Assembly (NCBI GenBank): GCA_947589085.1
Contig: CANPZD010000001.1
Coordinates: forward strand, 144,583-208,582
From: an uncultured Clostridia bacterium
GTDB taxonomy: Bacteria > Bacillota > Clostridia > Christensenellales > Borkfalkiaceae
Direction: 5' to 3'
DNA: 64,000 bases
Shown here one piece after another: positions 44,493-52,032 of the stretch. Made by a program: the position numbers and the translations under genes. Each line of letters starts with the position of its first letter. Within the stretch, counting starts at the first letter, position 1. Below the pieces are notes generated by a model. That model did not search any database. It had not been told where the DNA came from and worked only from the letters and a program-made list of their open reading frames with translations.

Positions 44493-45736
44493 ACGAGGGG
44501 CGCATGCGGTGCATATTGCACAGCGATCTGAATAATTTTTACGCTTCCTGCGAAATTCTTCGGCGCCCGGAACTTGCCGACGTCCCGATCGCCGTATGCG
44601 GGAGCCTGAAAGACCGCCACGGCGTTGTTCTCGCGAAAAACATGCTTGCAAAATCTGCGGGGGTCAAAACGGGCGAGGCGCTTTGGCAGGCCAAAAAGAA
44701 ATGTCCGGGGCTGATCGACGTTCCCGCCGATTTTCCCGCGTATTTGCGCGTATCGAAGGCTGTGCGAAAAATTTACGAACGCTTTACGGACAAGATCGAG
44801 CCTTTCGGCATCGACGAGTGCTGGCTGGACGTCACGGAGAGCAAATATCTCTTCGGGGACGGCGCGCAGATCGCCGACAGGATCCGCAACACGGTCAAGA
44901 GCGAATGCGGCGTTACGGTGAGCGTCGGCGTAAGTTGGAACAAAATTTTTGCAAAACTTGCGTCCGACATGAAGAAACCGGACGCCGTGACCGTGATTTC
45001 TCCCGAAAACTATCGGGAAACCGCCTGGAAACTTCCGGCCTCCGATCTTCTCTATGTGGGCGGCGCGACGGCGAAAAAATTGCGTTTTCTCGGGATCGAA
45101 ACGATCGGCGATCTGGCGCGTGCGGACGAGGGAAAGCTCCTTCAGGAACTCGGGAAATGGGGAAAAGTTCTCTTTGAATACGCCAACGGACGGGACGCGT
45201 CTCCTGTACGGCAAAGCGGAAGCGAGCGCGAGATCAAGAGCATCGGCAACAGCCTCACCTGTTATCGGGATCTTTCCGAGGAAGATGAGATCTATATGCT
45301 CTTTCTCCTTCTTTCGGACAGCGTCTCTTCCCGCCTTGCGGAGAGCGGTCTCGGCCGCGCTTGCACCGTAAAAATATCCGTTACAGATAACGATCTCAAT
45401 CATTTCGGCAAGCAGGGCAGAACAAAAAATCCGACGCGCAACGCGAAAGAGATCGCCGATTGCGCCATAGCGCTGTTCCGCGCGCTGAAAACGGAGGGGA
45501 AACCCGTACGCGCGCTAGGGGTCGCGGTTTCCGATTTTACGACCGCGGAGCAGCTTGATTTGTTCGGAAATACGGAAAAAGAGCAAAAAATCGACCGGGC
45601 GGACGCTGCGATTTCCGGGATCAGGCGCAAATACGGCAACCAAGCCATTCAACGCGCGACGGTCTTACAGGACGAACGGCTTTCTTCTCTCGATATCAAG
45701 GGCGAACACGTCGTTCATCCAGAGGGGAAAATTTAA
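44489..45736 (+). CDS. Y-family (translesion) DNA polymerase, DinB/UvrX-like
   Basis: 415 residues from the GTG at 44489, with GGAGG at 44477-44481; the ATG at 44504 is an alternative. HSDLNNFYAS carries the first catalytic Asp and GIDECWLDVTES the DE pair. The helix-hairpin-helix thumb and a little-finger domain follow. AEQLDLFG near the C-terminus is a beta-clamp binding motif. The palm motif reads GIDECWLD where Pol IV usually has SIDEAYLD, so it is a DinB-like subgroup and not standard Pol IV. It would copy across damaged bases. Confidence 0.9.
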   Translation: MNEGRMRCILHSDLNNFYASCEILRRPELADVPIAVCGSLKDRHGVVLAKNMLAKSAGVKTGEALWQAKKKCPGLIDVPADFPAYLRVSKAVRKIYERFTDKIEPFGIDECWLDVTESKYLFGDGAQIADRIRNTVKSECGVTVSVGVSWNKIFAKLASDMKKPDAVTVISPENYRETAWKLPASDLLYVGGATAKKLRFLGIETIGDLARADEGKLLQELGKWGKVLFEYANGRDASPVRQSGSEREIKSIGNSLTCYRDLSEEDEIYMLFLLLSDSVSSRLAESGLGRACTVKISVTDNDLNHFGKQGRTKNPTRNAKEIADCAIALFRALKTEGKPVRALGVAVSDFTTAEQLDLFGNTEKEQKIDRADAAISGIRRKYGNQAIQRATVLQDERLSSLDIKGEHVVHPEGKI

Positions 45737-45787
45737 GAAGTTTACGATCGGCATTTACGTTTGTAAAAATATGTTCAGAGGTACATT

Positions 45788-46180
45788 ATGAAGAAATTCA
45801 GCATTTTTTTCGTGGTTCTGCTTCTCGGAATCGGAATGAGCGGGATCCTTTCGGGATGCGGGGTGGATTTTCACGACGACGGCGAAAAGCCTGAGCGCAT
45901 TCAATCCGTCGAAGCGCCGGAATTCAAATGCGAATACACGAACGGACTCGGCTACTATGTCAAGATCTCCGGTGCGCTGAAGAATACGGGCGATTCTACA
46001 TATTCCTACGTGAGCATCACCTTTAGTCTTTATGACGAAAACGGCTATAATGTCGGAACCGCTATCGACAATATGAACTATCTCGGCGCGGGGGAGATCT
46101 GGAAGTATGAAGCAAACTCGTTTACTTGGTTTGAGACGCCTCCGGTTTCCTATAAATGTTCGGATATCATTTATTTTTAG
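45788..46180 (+). CDS. Small lipoprotein with FxLYD domain
   Basis: 130 residues. The signal peptide ends in the lipobox LSGC (Cys24), followed by an acidic linker and a beta-rich domain containing ITFSLYDENGYNVGTAIDN. That pattern fits the FxLYD domain found in many Bacillota surface lipoproteins of unknown function. It has its own terminator. Anchoring to the outer face of the membrane is clear; the function is not. Confidence 0.82.
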   Translation: MKKFSIFFVVLLLGIGMSGILSGCGVDFHDDGEKPERIQSVEAPEFKCEYTNGLGYYVKISGALKNTGDSTYSYVSITFSLYDENGYNVGTAIDNMNYLGAGEIWKYEANSFTWFETPPVSYKCSDIIYF

Positions 46181-46184
46181 AATT

Positions 46185-46212
46185 AAACGAGCCGTTTGGC
46201 TCGTTTTTTTGT
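46185..46212 (+). terminator. Rho-independent terminator after the lipoprotein gene
   Basis: A 9-bp stem, AAACGAGCC with GGCTCGTTT, has loop GTTT and ends in a run of T to about 46210. Confidence 0.9.
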
Positions 46213-46248
46213 AAAAAAATCCCAACCTGACATTCAAGTCAGGTTGGG
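46213..46248 (-). terminator. Rho-independent terminator of the TfoX-like gene
   Basis: An 11-bp stem, CCCAACCTGAC with GTCAGGTTGGG (46221-46231, 46238-46248), is followed on the minus strand by seven T. It stands back to back with the plus-strand terminator. A further 7-bp hairpin (CTATACC/GGTATAG) lies near 46269-46285. Confidence 0.85.
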
Positions 46249-46315
46249 AGCGGTGCACCGCAGTGTGCTATACCTATGGTATAGATGCCCGTCGTCCGTG
46301 CGGCGAAAATGAAAT

Positions 46316-46633
46316 TTACCGCTTTTTCATTTTCGGGATTGGCAGGTCGTCATACATTGCCTCAAATAATCCAGTCAAATAAAGTTTATCGTCCACATTG
46401 TCCACATTGAGCATTTCCTTTGCGCCCTCATACGGCAAGGAATACTCTGCTTGGGGCAAATAGGATAAAGCGGATTTCACGGGTTTCACGAGCAATCTAT
46501 TATCGTAGATCCCGCCGACAAGTTTGCCGCGATAGTAAAGCAGAAATTCACCCATCATAGCCTTGTAGGTGATGTCCTCTAATTCGGATAGTTGCTCTAA
46601 AATGAAATTCAAATATTCCTTGCTTGACGGCAT
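46316..46633 (-). CDS. TfoX/Sxy N-terminal domain protein
   Basis: 105 residues, with GGAGGG before the ATG. SKEYLNFILEQLSELEDITY and MMGEFLLYYRGKLVGGIYDN match the stand-alone TfoX N-terminal domain common in Bacillota. In proteobacteria Sxy/TfoX controls competence; the short Bacillota form has no established role. AT content is higher than in flanking genes. Confidence 0.85.
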   Translation of the reverse strand: MPSSKEYLNFILEQLSELEDITYKAMMGEFLLYYRGKLVGGIYDNRLLVKPVKSALSYLPQAEYSLPYEGAKEMLNVDNVDDKLYLTGLFEAMYDDLPIPKMKKR

Positions 46634-46663
46634 AATCCCTCCGCTAAATTGAAATTTACAGTT

Positions 46664-47452
46664 CTAAATATTGTCTCCGAATTCCTGTAAAGATTTAAGT
46701 TTCTCAACAGTTGCAAGATTTTTATTTCGTTTCCCATCAAAGTCGAGAAACGCGGCAAGTTCTTCCTCGGTGAGGGAAACAGTCATGCCTTGCTCGTGTG
46801 ACAAAGTGGAGAGAATAAAACGCTCTCCGACGAATATCTCCAAATCTTCATATAACAGATTGCTGATAGAATCAAAATATACGTAGCCCCAATCGTGCGT
46901 CCAATCTTGCTCCCAAGCCGGAAGTTCTTTGAGCGAAGAGTTCAAAAATGCGTTTTTTATCTCTTCGGTCAGAGCAAAATCGCATTCCTCGTGCAGGGAA
47001 TTCGAATACCCGAACGTGACCCGCGGGTTCAAGGTATTATGAAAGTCAAGCATTTTTTTATCGGTAAAAGCAAAGGATACATAGATCATGTAATCTTTTG
47101 AACCGGTTCTCATGACTTCGCGCTCTTGCCTGATGAGAGATCTGATGTACTTTTCATACCGATCTTTTGTAGGAGCTCCTTCAAAATAATCAATCAGGTT
47201 TTGCGGAAGATGCAATTCGCCCTTATCGTAAAGCTCGATTTTCTTTGAATATTCTGCAATGGCTTTTTTATGACTTTCTTTCATTTCCCGCAGAGCAGTC
47301 GTAAGATATTTCTGTTTGAATGGGCGCATTAAAGCACGCGTCGAACATTTGGCGCGCGTGCCGACAGAAAGACAATAACGAATGAGTGCATTTCGTTCTG
47401 CCGCAGTGATATTTGTTTCATAGCTTTCATCCAAATGAAACTCGCAAAGCAT
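46664..47452 (-). CDS. Hypothetical protein in a low-GC islet
   Basis: 262 residues from the ATG at 47452, chosen because GGAGG lies 6 bases upstream; the frame is open to 47533. It is soluble, rich in charged residues, with a helical region (ALREMKESHKKAIAEYSKK) and a C-terminal alpha/beta part containing WEQDWTHDWGYVYFD. I do not recognise a family. Codon use is clearly more AT-rich than that of the neighbouring housekeeping genes, consistent with acquisition by transfer. It lies between the TfoX-like gene and tRNA-Leu on the same strand. Confidence 0.75.
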   Translation of the reverse strand: MLCEFHLDESYETNITAAERNALIRYCLSVGTRAKCSTRALMRPFKQKYLTTALREMKESHKKAIAEYSKKIELYDKGELHLPQNLIDYFEGAPTKDRYEKYIRSLIRQEREVMRTGSKDYMIYVSFAFTDKKMLDFHNTLNPRVTFGYSNSLHEECDFALTEEIKNAFLNSSLKELPAWEQDWTHDWGYVYFDSISNLLYEDLEIFVGERFILSTLSHEQGMTVSLTEEELAAFLDFDGKRNKNLATVEKLKSLQEFGDNI

Positions 47453-47545
47453 TTTCTCCTCCGCCAAATTCCTGCTTATCGCTCCATTATGATACCATAA
47501 AAAGAGGGGAAACGCAAGTAGCAGGGCACTCATAGATAAAAAGTA

Positions 47546-47584
47546 AATCCGAACCGATACTCGTTACGAGTATCGGTTCGGATT
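47546..47584 (-). terminator. Terminator of tRNA-Leu
   Basis: A perfect 19-bp inverted repeat around a single central base (arms 47546-47564 and 47566-47584, core CCGATACTCGT) is followed on the minus strand by a T-rich tail. It begins 9 bases after the tRNA 3' end. Confidence 0.88.
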
Positions 47585-47593
47585 ATACTGACT

Positions 47594-47677
47594 TGGTGCG
47601 GTCGACAGGGGTTGAACCTGCATGGTTATCCCACAAGATCCTTAGTCTTGCGCGTCTGCCAATTCCGCCACGACCGC
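47594..47677 (-). tRNA. tRNA-Leu (anticodon AAG), CCA encoded
   Basis: Read on the minus strand, GCGGTCG and CGACCGC form the acceptor stem, followed by A and an encoded CCA. The anticodon stem CAAGA/TCTTG closes the loop CTAAGGA, with T33 and anticodon AAG. The T-arm is GCAGG-TTCAACC-CCTGT, and a long class II variable arm (TGG/CCA) is present, as required for tRNA-Leu. A34 would need conversion to inosine to read CUC. The gene is a single isolated tRNA with its own promoter and terminator. Confidence 0.93.
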
Positions 47678-47714
47678 ATATCGAAATTTACGTTTCTTGC
47701 GTGACAGCTTTGTT

Positions 47715-47743
47715 ATTGTACCGCATTCCGTTAAAAAAGTCAA
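47715..47743 (-). promoter_or_regulatory. Promoter of tRNA-Leu
   Basis: TTGACT (47743-47738) and TACAAT (47720-47715) on the minus strand have a 17-base spacer. Transcription would begin near 47708, about 30 bases before the mature tRNA 5' end. Confidence 0.8.
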
Positions 47744-47749
47744 CTGATA

Positions 47750-48277
47750 TCAGTAAAAAAAATCATAGATTTTCTTAAATTTTATGACTTTTTTTATATA
47801 GTTTTCCGTCTCCGCATAGGGGATCCTTTGCAGGGTCGTACCGTCCTCGGAGCAGGTTCTGTCGGCAAGCCAATCCGAAACGGTTCCTTCGCCGGCATTG
47901 TACGCCGCAAGCGCGGTGGCCGTTACGGGAAATCGACCGAGCAGATATTTCAGATAGAGCGTGCCCAAACGAAGATTGTATTCTCCGTCGAAAAGTTTTG
48001 TCTCGTCAAAGGAAACATTTTCATGCTCGCAGATAAATTCCGCCGTCGAGGGAAGAAGTTGCATAAGCCCGACGGCGCCCGCGCGGCTGACGGAATTTTC
48101 ACGAAATCCGCTTTCCGCTTTTATCATGCCGTATACAAGATGGGGATCCAAGCCGCTTTCTTTCACGGTTTCGGCGTAGGGGCGGGGAAACCGCGCGCGC
48201 ACGATCGCAAACGTGGCGAAAAATATCACGGCGGCAAGAACCGTACAGACGGCGCCGATTTTCAAGCCTTTCTTCAT
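47750..48277 (-). CDS. Membrane-anchored lytic transglycosylase (SLT domain)
   Basis: 175 residues. An N-terminal membrane anchor lies at about 7-27. The SLT domain includes the catalytic Glu in IKAESGFRENSVSRAGAVGLMQL and the AAYNAGEG motif. This class cleaves the MurNAc-GlcNAc bond with formation of a 1,6-anhydro end and is widespread in spore formers and in secretion contexts. The gene stands alone between tRNA-Leu and the SPT-like operon. Confidence 0.92.
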   Translation of the reverse strand: MKKGLKIGAVCTVLAAVIFFATFAIVRARFPRPYAETVKESGLDPHLVYGMIKAESGFRENSVSRAGAVGLMQLLPSTAEFICEHENVSFDETKLFDGEYNLRLGTLYLKYLLGRFPVTATALAAYNAGEGTVSDWLADRTCSEDGTTLQRIPYAETENYIKKVIKFKKIYDFFY

Positions 48278-48316
48278 TCCTTTTACAGTATGTCCGGAAG
48301 GATCCGAAAATACCGA

Positions 48317-48340
48317 AAAGCAGGGCGATCGCCCTGCTTT
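48317..48340 (-). terminator. Terminator of the SPT-like operon
   Basis: A perfect 24-base palindrome with half-site AAAGCAGGGCGA lies 28 bases after the synthase stop codon; T richness downstream on the minus strand is modest. Confidence 0.7.
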
Positions 48341-48367
48341 CGTAACGCTTGAATATAAAATTTACGA

Positions 48368-49552
48368 TTATTTGATATCCAGAATTTTCCAGACTTCTTT
48401 GATCTTTTCGACGGCTTCGTCGATTTCTTCGTGCTTGTGCGTGGCGGAATAACTTGTCCGGATGAGCGCCTTGCCGACCGGCGTTGCGGGAGATACGACG
48501 GGATTCACATAAACGCCGCGTTCCAGAAGATATTTGCATGCGAGATACGCTTTTTCGTCCTCGTACGTATAGATCGAAACGATGGGGGTGGTGCTCGGGA
48601 TGAATTGGATGCCCGCTTCGGTCAATTTGAAGCGCATGTAATCGCCGATTTCATTGAGCGCGCGAACGCGTTCCGGCTCGCGGGCAAGGATCTCCAGAGC
48701 TTTCCGCGCGCATTGCACGGAGGCGGGGGTAATGCTGGCGCTGAAAATATAGGGGCGGGAAGTGTGTTTCACAAAGTCGATTACGCGCCGCGTGGAAGCC
48801 ATATAGCCGCCGAGGCTGGCAAGCGATTTCGAAAACGTTCCCATGTAAATATCCACTTCGTCCTCAAGGCCGTAATATTCCGCGGTCCCTCTGCCGTGCG
48901 CGCCGAGTACGCCGAGGCCGTGCGCGTCGTCCACCATTACGCGGGCGCCGTATTTTTTTGCAAGGCGCACGATTTCCGGCAAATTGCAGATCTCGCCGCT
49001 CATGCTGAATACGCCGTCGGTCACAATCAGCGCGCCGCATTCCGCGGGAACAAACGCGAGTTTGCTTTCGAGATCGGCCATATCGTTGTGATTGTAACGA
49101 AGCATCTTGCCGAAACTCAAACGGCAGCCGTCGTAAATCGAAGCGTGATTTTCCTTGTCGCAAATGACATAATCGGTGCGGCCGACGACGGCGCTTATGA
49201 TTCCGAGATTGCTTTGAAAGCCGGTCGAAAACGTCACGACGTCCTCTTTGTGAAGGAACGCGGCAAGTTCGGATTCCAACTTCTTATGAATATCGAGCGT
49301 GCCGTTCAAAAATCGGGATCCGGAACAGCCGGAGCCGTATTTTTTCAGACCCTCAAGTCCGGCAGCGATCACTTCGGGGTGGGAAGTGAGTCCGAGATAG
49401 TTATTCGAACCGATCATGATCGTGCGTCTGCCTTCCATCTGGACGACGGTATTCTGTCCCGAGGTAAGCTCATGAAAATAAGGATAGCATCCTTTTCTGC
49501 GTGCGATATCATAATTATGATCGCCCAACGTTTTCTCGAATAGATCTCTCAT
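48368..49552 (-). CDS. Alpha-oxoamine synthase, serine palmitoyltransferase-like
   Basis: 394 residues, with AGAGG 7 bases before the ATG. The PLP lysine is Lys242 in GTFSKSLASLGG, and His136 (ENHASI) and VDDAHG complete the cofactor site. The enzyme class (KBL, BioF, ALAS, SPT) condenses an amino acid with an acyl thioester, releasing CO2. Subfamily clues favour SPT: GCYPYFHEL near the N-terminus, YGSGCSGSRFLNGTLDIH (KBL has an RFICGTQDSH-type sequence), and SYSATHKHEEID at the C-terminus. These resemble, from memory, the Bacteroides SPT. The SDR gene 13 bases upstream would then be the 3-ketosphinganine reductase. The usual automatic call would be glycine C-acetyltransferase or BioF-like; the specific function is inferred. 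Confidence 0.85.
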   Translation of the reverse strand: MRDLFEKTLGDHNYDIARRKGCYPYFHELTSGQNTVVQMEGRRTIMIGSNNYLGLTSHPEVIAAGLEGLKKYGSGCSGSRFLNGTLDIHKKLESELAAFLHKEDVVTFSTGFQSNLGIISAVVGRTDYVICDKENHASIYDGCRLSFGKMLRYNHNDMADLESKLAFVPAECGALIVTDGVFSMSGEICNLPEIVRLAKKYGARVMVDDAHGLGVLGAHGRGTAEYYGLEDEVDIYMGTFSKSLASLGGYMASTRRVIDFVKHTSRPYIFSASITPASVQCARKALEILAREPERVRALNEIGDYMRFKLTEAGIQFIPSTTPIVSIYTYEDEKAYLACKYLLERGVYVNPVVSPATPVGKALIRTSYSATHKHEEIDEAVEKIKEVWKILDIK

Positions 49553-49565
49553 GTTGTGACCTCTT

Positions 49566-50360
49566 TTAAGCGTATAGTTTTCTTAAAATATAATTGACCA
49601 ACCGTACGGGCAAAAGTTTTGCAAGCCCGATAAACAATTTGTACTGGCCGCCGACCGTAATTTTCAGGGGCGGTTTGCGCCGTTTCAGCGTTTTTTCGGC
49701 CGCTTTGGCGACGGTCTCCGGACTTTTTCCGTTCTGCTCGTCGTGTTCCATGCGCCGGATGGATCTGCCGATCCTGCCGCCGTAATCCGCTTCGCCGCCC
49801 TCGACGACCCGCGCTGCCGTGAAACCGGTTTTGGTGTCGCCCGGCTGGATGACGGTCACTTTCACGCCGAACCGACGGACTTCGCCGTCGAGTGCAAGCG
49901 AAAAGTTGAGCACGCCCGCTTTCGTCGCGGAATAACAGGATTGAAAGGGGATGGGAAGCGCTCCGGCGACGGACCCGATATTGATCAGGTTTCCCTTGGT
50001 TTCTTTCAGATATTTCACCGCAACGGAGGAAATTTTGACGAGCGCGGTGAGATTGGTATCGAATATGCGCTGGATCTGATCGGGAGAAGCGTATTCCACT
50101 GCCCCCGCGATGCCCATACCGGCGTTGTTGATGACGGCGTCGATGCGAGATTCCCTGCGATAGATATCGTCAAGCGCCCGGGATACGGAGGCCAGATCGG
50201 TCACATCCGCGCGGATGCATTCGAACAGCTCGTCCGAAAATTCCCGGCGGGCGAGGCCGTACACTTTATAGCCTTTTTTCGCAAGCCTGCGCGCCGTAAA
50301 GAGACCGATCCCGCTGGAGGCGCCGGTGATTACCACAACTTTCGGCATAGATTCTTTCAT
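49566..50360 (-). CDS. Classical short-chain dehydrogenase/reductase, candidate 3-ketosphinganine reductase
   Basis: 264 residues from the ATG at 50360 (or 252 from 50348). The cofactor motif GASSGIG, NNAGMGIAG, the catalytic Ser (INIGSVAG) and YSATK (YxxxK) are all intact. The C-terminal stretch LAKLLPVRLVNYILRKLYA is hydrophobic and basic, suggesting membrane contact, as in reductases acting on lipid ketones. It is the first gene of a two-gene operon with the SPT-like synthase. The promoter at 50371-50399 puts the transcription start only about 3 bases before the first ATG, so the message is probably leaderless. The substrate is an inference from the neighbour. Confidence 0.85.
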   Translation of the reverse strand: MKESMPKVVVITGASSGIGLFTARRLAKKGYKVYGLARREFSDELFECIRADVTDLASVSRALDDIYRRESRIDAVINNAGMGIAGAVEYASPDQIQRIFDTNLTALVKISSVAVKYLKETKGNLINIGSVAGALPIPFQSCYSATKAGVLNFSLALDGEVRRFGVKVTVIQPGDTKTGFTAARVVEGGEADYGGRIGRSIRRMEHDEQNGKSPETVAKAAEKTLKRRKPPLKITVGGQYKLFIGLAKLLPVRLVNYILRKLYA

Positions 50361-50370
50361 AGATATATTT

Positions 50371-50399
50371 ATTATAACAGCTTTACGGCAAAAAAGCAA
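50371..50399 (-). promoter_or_regulatory. Promoter of the SDR/SPT-like operon, near-leaderless
   Basis: TATAAT (50376-50371) and TTGCTT (50399-50394) on the minus strand are spaced by 17 bases. Only 10 bases separate the -10 element from the ATG at 50360, and no ribosome binding site is present. Confidence 0.65.
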
Positions 50400-50535
50400 A
50401 GAAATTTTCACAAATTTTACAAATCCGTGACGGAAAGGGAAAAAAGCGTTCCGGAGTATCCGTTATGCCGGCCGAAGATCTTGCAATCTCACGGAGATTT
50501 CTCATAAATTACCGGATCCCGCCATATAGTAGAGC

Positions 50536-51375
50536 GTGCTCGAATTTCTTCCGCCGCGAATCGCGACCGCCGTAAGATATATCAATCTCAATTTGCTGTA
50601 CGAGCTGCGTTTGCGCGCGGACAAGCCGCTCTATGCCAATTACGGAGGAAAATTCGTTTGGCTGGGCGCGCAGGGGGTCGCTGCTAGCGCTTCGGAAGCC
50701 ATGCTCATTTCGCGGGGAGAGGTGGAGGACACGCTGTTCGCGGCAAGCGGATTCTGCGTGTATTCCGTGGAAAATCAGATCCGACGCGGATTCGTGACCG
50801 CAGCATGCGGCGAACGGATCGGGATCTGCGGAACGGTCGTTTACGAGCACGGCGCCGTTCATTCGGTGCGGGACGTCACTTCGCTGTGCATTCGGATCCC
50901 GCATGAGATCCGCGGCTGCGCCGATTCCATCTATCGGAAATGTTTGTCGGATGAGATCCGGTCGCTCTTGATCCTCGCCCCGCCGGGAGAAGGAAAGACG
51001 ACGATTTTGCGCGATCTGACGCGGCTCGTCAGCGAAAAAACCGCGATGAACATTCTTGTCGTCGACGAGCGGGGGGAGCTTTCCGCGGGCGAACTCGGGC
51101 GGACGGCCGACGTTGTGCGGTTTGCGGATAAACGGACGGCTTTTTGCGAGGGGATCCGCGCCATGCGGCCGGAATTGATCGTGACGGACGAGCTTCTGCG
51201 GGAGGACTATGCCGCCGTGCGCCGCGCGCTCGTCAGCGGGATCGTCGTATTTGCTTCGGCGCATCTGAAACGTTACAAAGACGTTCCCGAAAAGATCTTT
51301 GCGCGGTATGTGATTCTCAACGGCCTCGGAGAGGTCGGCGAAATTCTCGATAAGGACGGTTCCCATGTGGATTAA
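50536..51375 (+). CDS. spoIIIAA: Stage III sporulation protein SpoIIIAA (ATPase)
   Basis: 279 residues from the GTG at 50536; a stop codon 6 bases upstream in frame excludes an earlier start. Walker A APPGEGKTT and Walker B ILVVDERGE identify the secretion-type ATPase of the SpoIIIA-SpoIIQ feeding channel made in the mother cell. TCATAAA (50502-50508), 14 bases, then CATATAGT (50523-50530) resembles a sigma-E promoter, but it would start transcription at the GTG itself. It overlaps spoIIIAB by 11 bases. Confidence 0.93.
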   Translation: MLEFLPPRIATAVRYINLNLLYELRLRADKPLYANYGGKFVWLGAQGVAASASEAMLISRGEVEDTLFAASGFCVYSVENQIRRGFVTAACGERIGICGTVVYEHGAVHSVRDVTSLCIRIPHEIRGCADSIYRKCLSDEIRSLLILAPPGEGKTTILRDLTRLVSEKTAMNILVVDERGELSAGELGRTADVVRFADKRTAFCEGIRAMRPELIVTDELLREDYAAVRRALVSGIVVFASAHLKRYKDVPEKIFARYVILNGLGEVGEILDKDGSHVD

Positions 51376-51832
51376 ATTTTTATTGAGCGGCCTGATCATA
51401 GCGTTCTGCATTCTGCTCGGGTATCTCGCCGCAAACAAATACCGCGCGCGCAAGAAATTTTTTGCGCAGATGGAAGCGTTCAACGGCCGTTATCTCAATG
51501 AACTTTCCTATTCGCGCAAACCGCTCGGAGAGTTTCTTTCCGCCTATACGTATACCGGAGATTTCGCAAAGACCGTGGAAAGTTTTGCAAAGACCCGGCA
51601 GCCGTCGTTCAAATATTCCTTTCTCACAAAAGAAGAAAAAAACGAATGCGCGGATTATTTTTCCATGCTCGGCAAAGGCGATTCGTTTTCACAGAGCGAC
51701 TATTTTGCCGCAAAAAAGACGTATCTTGCGGAAAAAAAGGCGGTTTCCGAAAAGGAATGCAAGGCGCGCGGATCGCTCTATCTCAAACTCGGCCTGCTCG
51801 CCGGACTTGCATTTGTGATTCTCATCGTATGA
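51365..51832 (+). CDS. spoIIIAB: Stage III sporulation protein SpoIIIAB
   Basis: 155 residues with a membrane segment at each end (about 4-24 and 138-155) and a charged helical middle, the GspF-like topology of SpoIIIAB. The N-terminal FLLSGLIIAFCILLGYLAAN and ELSYSRKPLGEFL fit the family. Second gene of the eight-gene operon. Confidence 0.88.
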   Translation: MWIKFLLSGLIIAFCILLGYLAANKYRARKKFFAQMEAFNGRYLNELSYSRKPLGEFLSAYTYTGDFAKTVESFAKTRQPSFKYSFLTKEEKNECADYFSMLGKGDSFSQSDYFAAKKTYLAEKKAVSEKECKARGSLYLKLGLLAGLAFVILIV

Positions 51833-52029
51833 TAGATATCTCGATTATCTTCAAATTGGCGGCGATCGGCATCATCATCACGGTCGTCTGCCAGGTATTG
51901 AAAAAATCCGATCGCGACGACGTCGCCACCGTCGTTTCCATCGTCGGACTCGTCATTGCGCTCACGGTCGCCGTGACGATGATCGGCGATCTCTTCCGGA
52001 TGGTGCAGGATATTTTCGGAGTGTATTAG
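51829..52029 (+). CDS. spoIIIAC: Stage III sporulation protein SpoIIIAC
   Basis: 66 residues from the ATG overlapping the spoIIIAB stop, with two membrane spans (LAAIGIIITVVCQVL and VVSIVGLVIALTVAVTMI) around the conserved KKSDRDDVAT loop. Length and topology are exact for SpoIIIAC. Confidence 0.93.
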   Translation: MIDISIIFKLAAIGIIITVVCQVLKKSDRDDVATVVSIVGLVIALTVAVTMIGDLFRMVQDIFGVY

Positions 52030-52032
52030 CGC

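Noticed and set aside
47521..47700. Integrative element attachment site at tRNA-Leu
   Set aside because: No integrase is present and I found no duplicate of the tRNA 3' end at the far side of the low-GC islet (about 46200).
49505..49525. Perfect 14-bp palindrome ATCATAATTATGAT near the start of the SPT-like gene
   Set aside because: It differs from the recurrent TATTATGTC palindrome and is explained by AT-rich codons; no second copy was noticed.
48368..49552. Annotation as glycine C-acetyltransferase (KBL) or BioF
   Set aside because: The substrate-loop sequence (GCSGSRFLNGTLDIH) and C-terminal motif resemble SPT more, and no tdh or bio genes are adjacent. It is kept as an alternative, not the main call.
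50502..50530. Sigma-E promoter of spoIIIAA
   Set aside because: The sequence fits partly (TCATAAA, 14 bases, CATATAGT), but transcription would begin at the GTG start codon, and the -35 match is incomplete. It is mentioned only within the gene entry.
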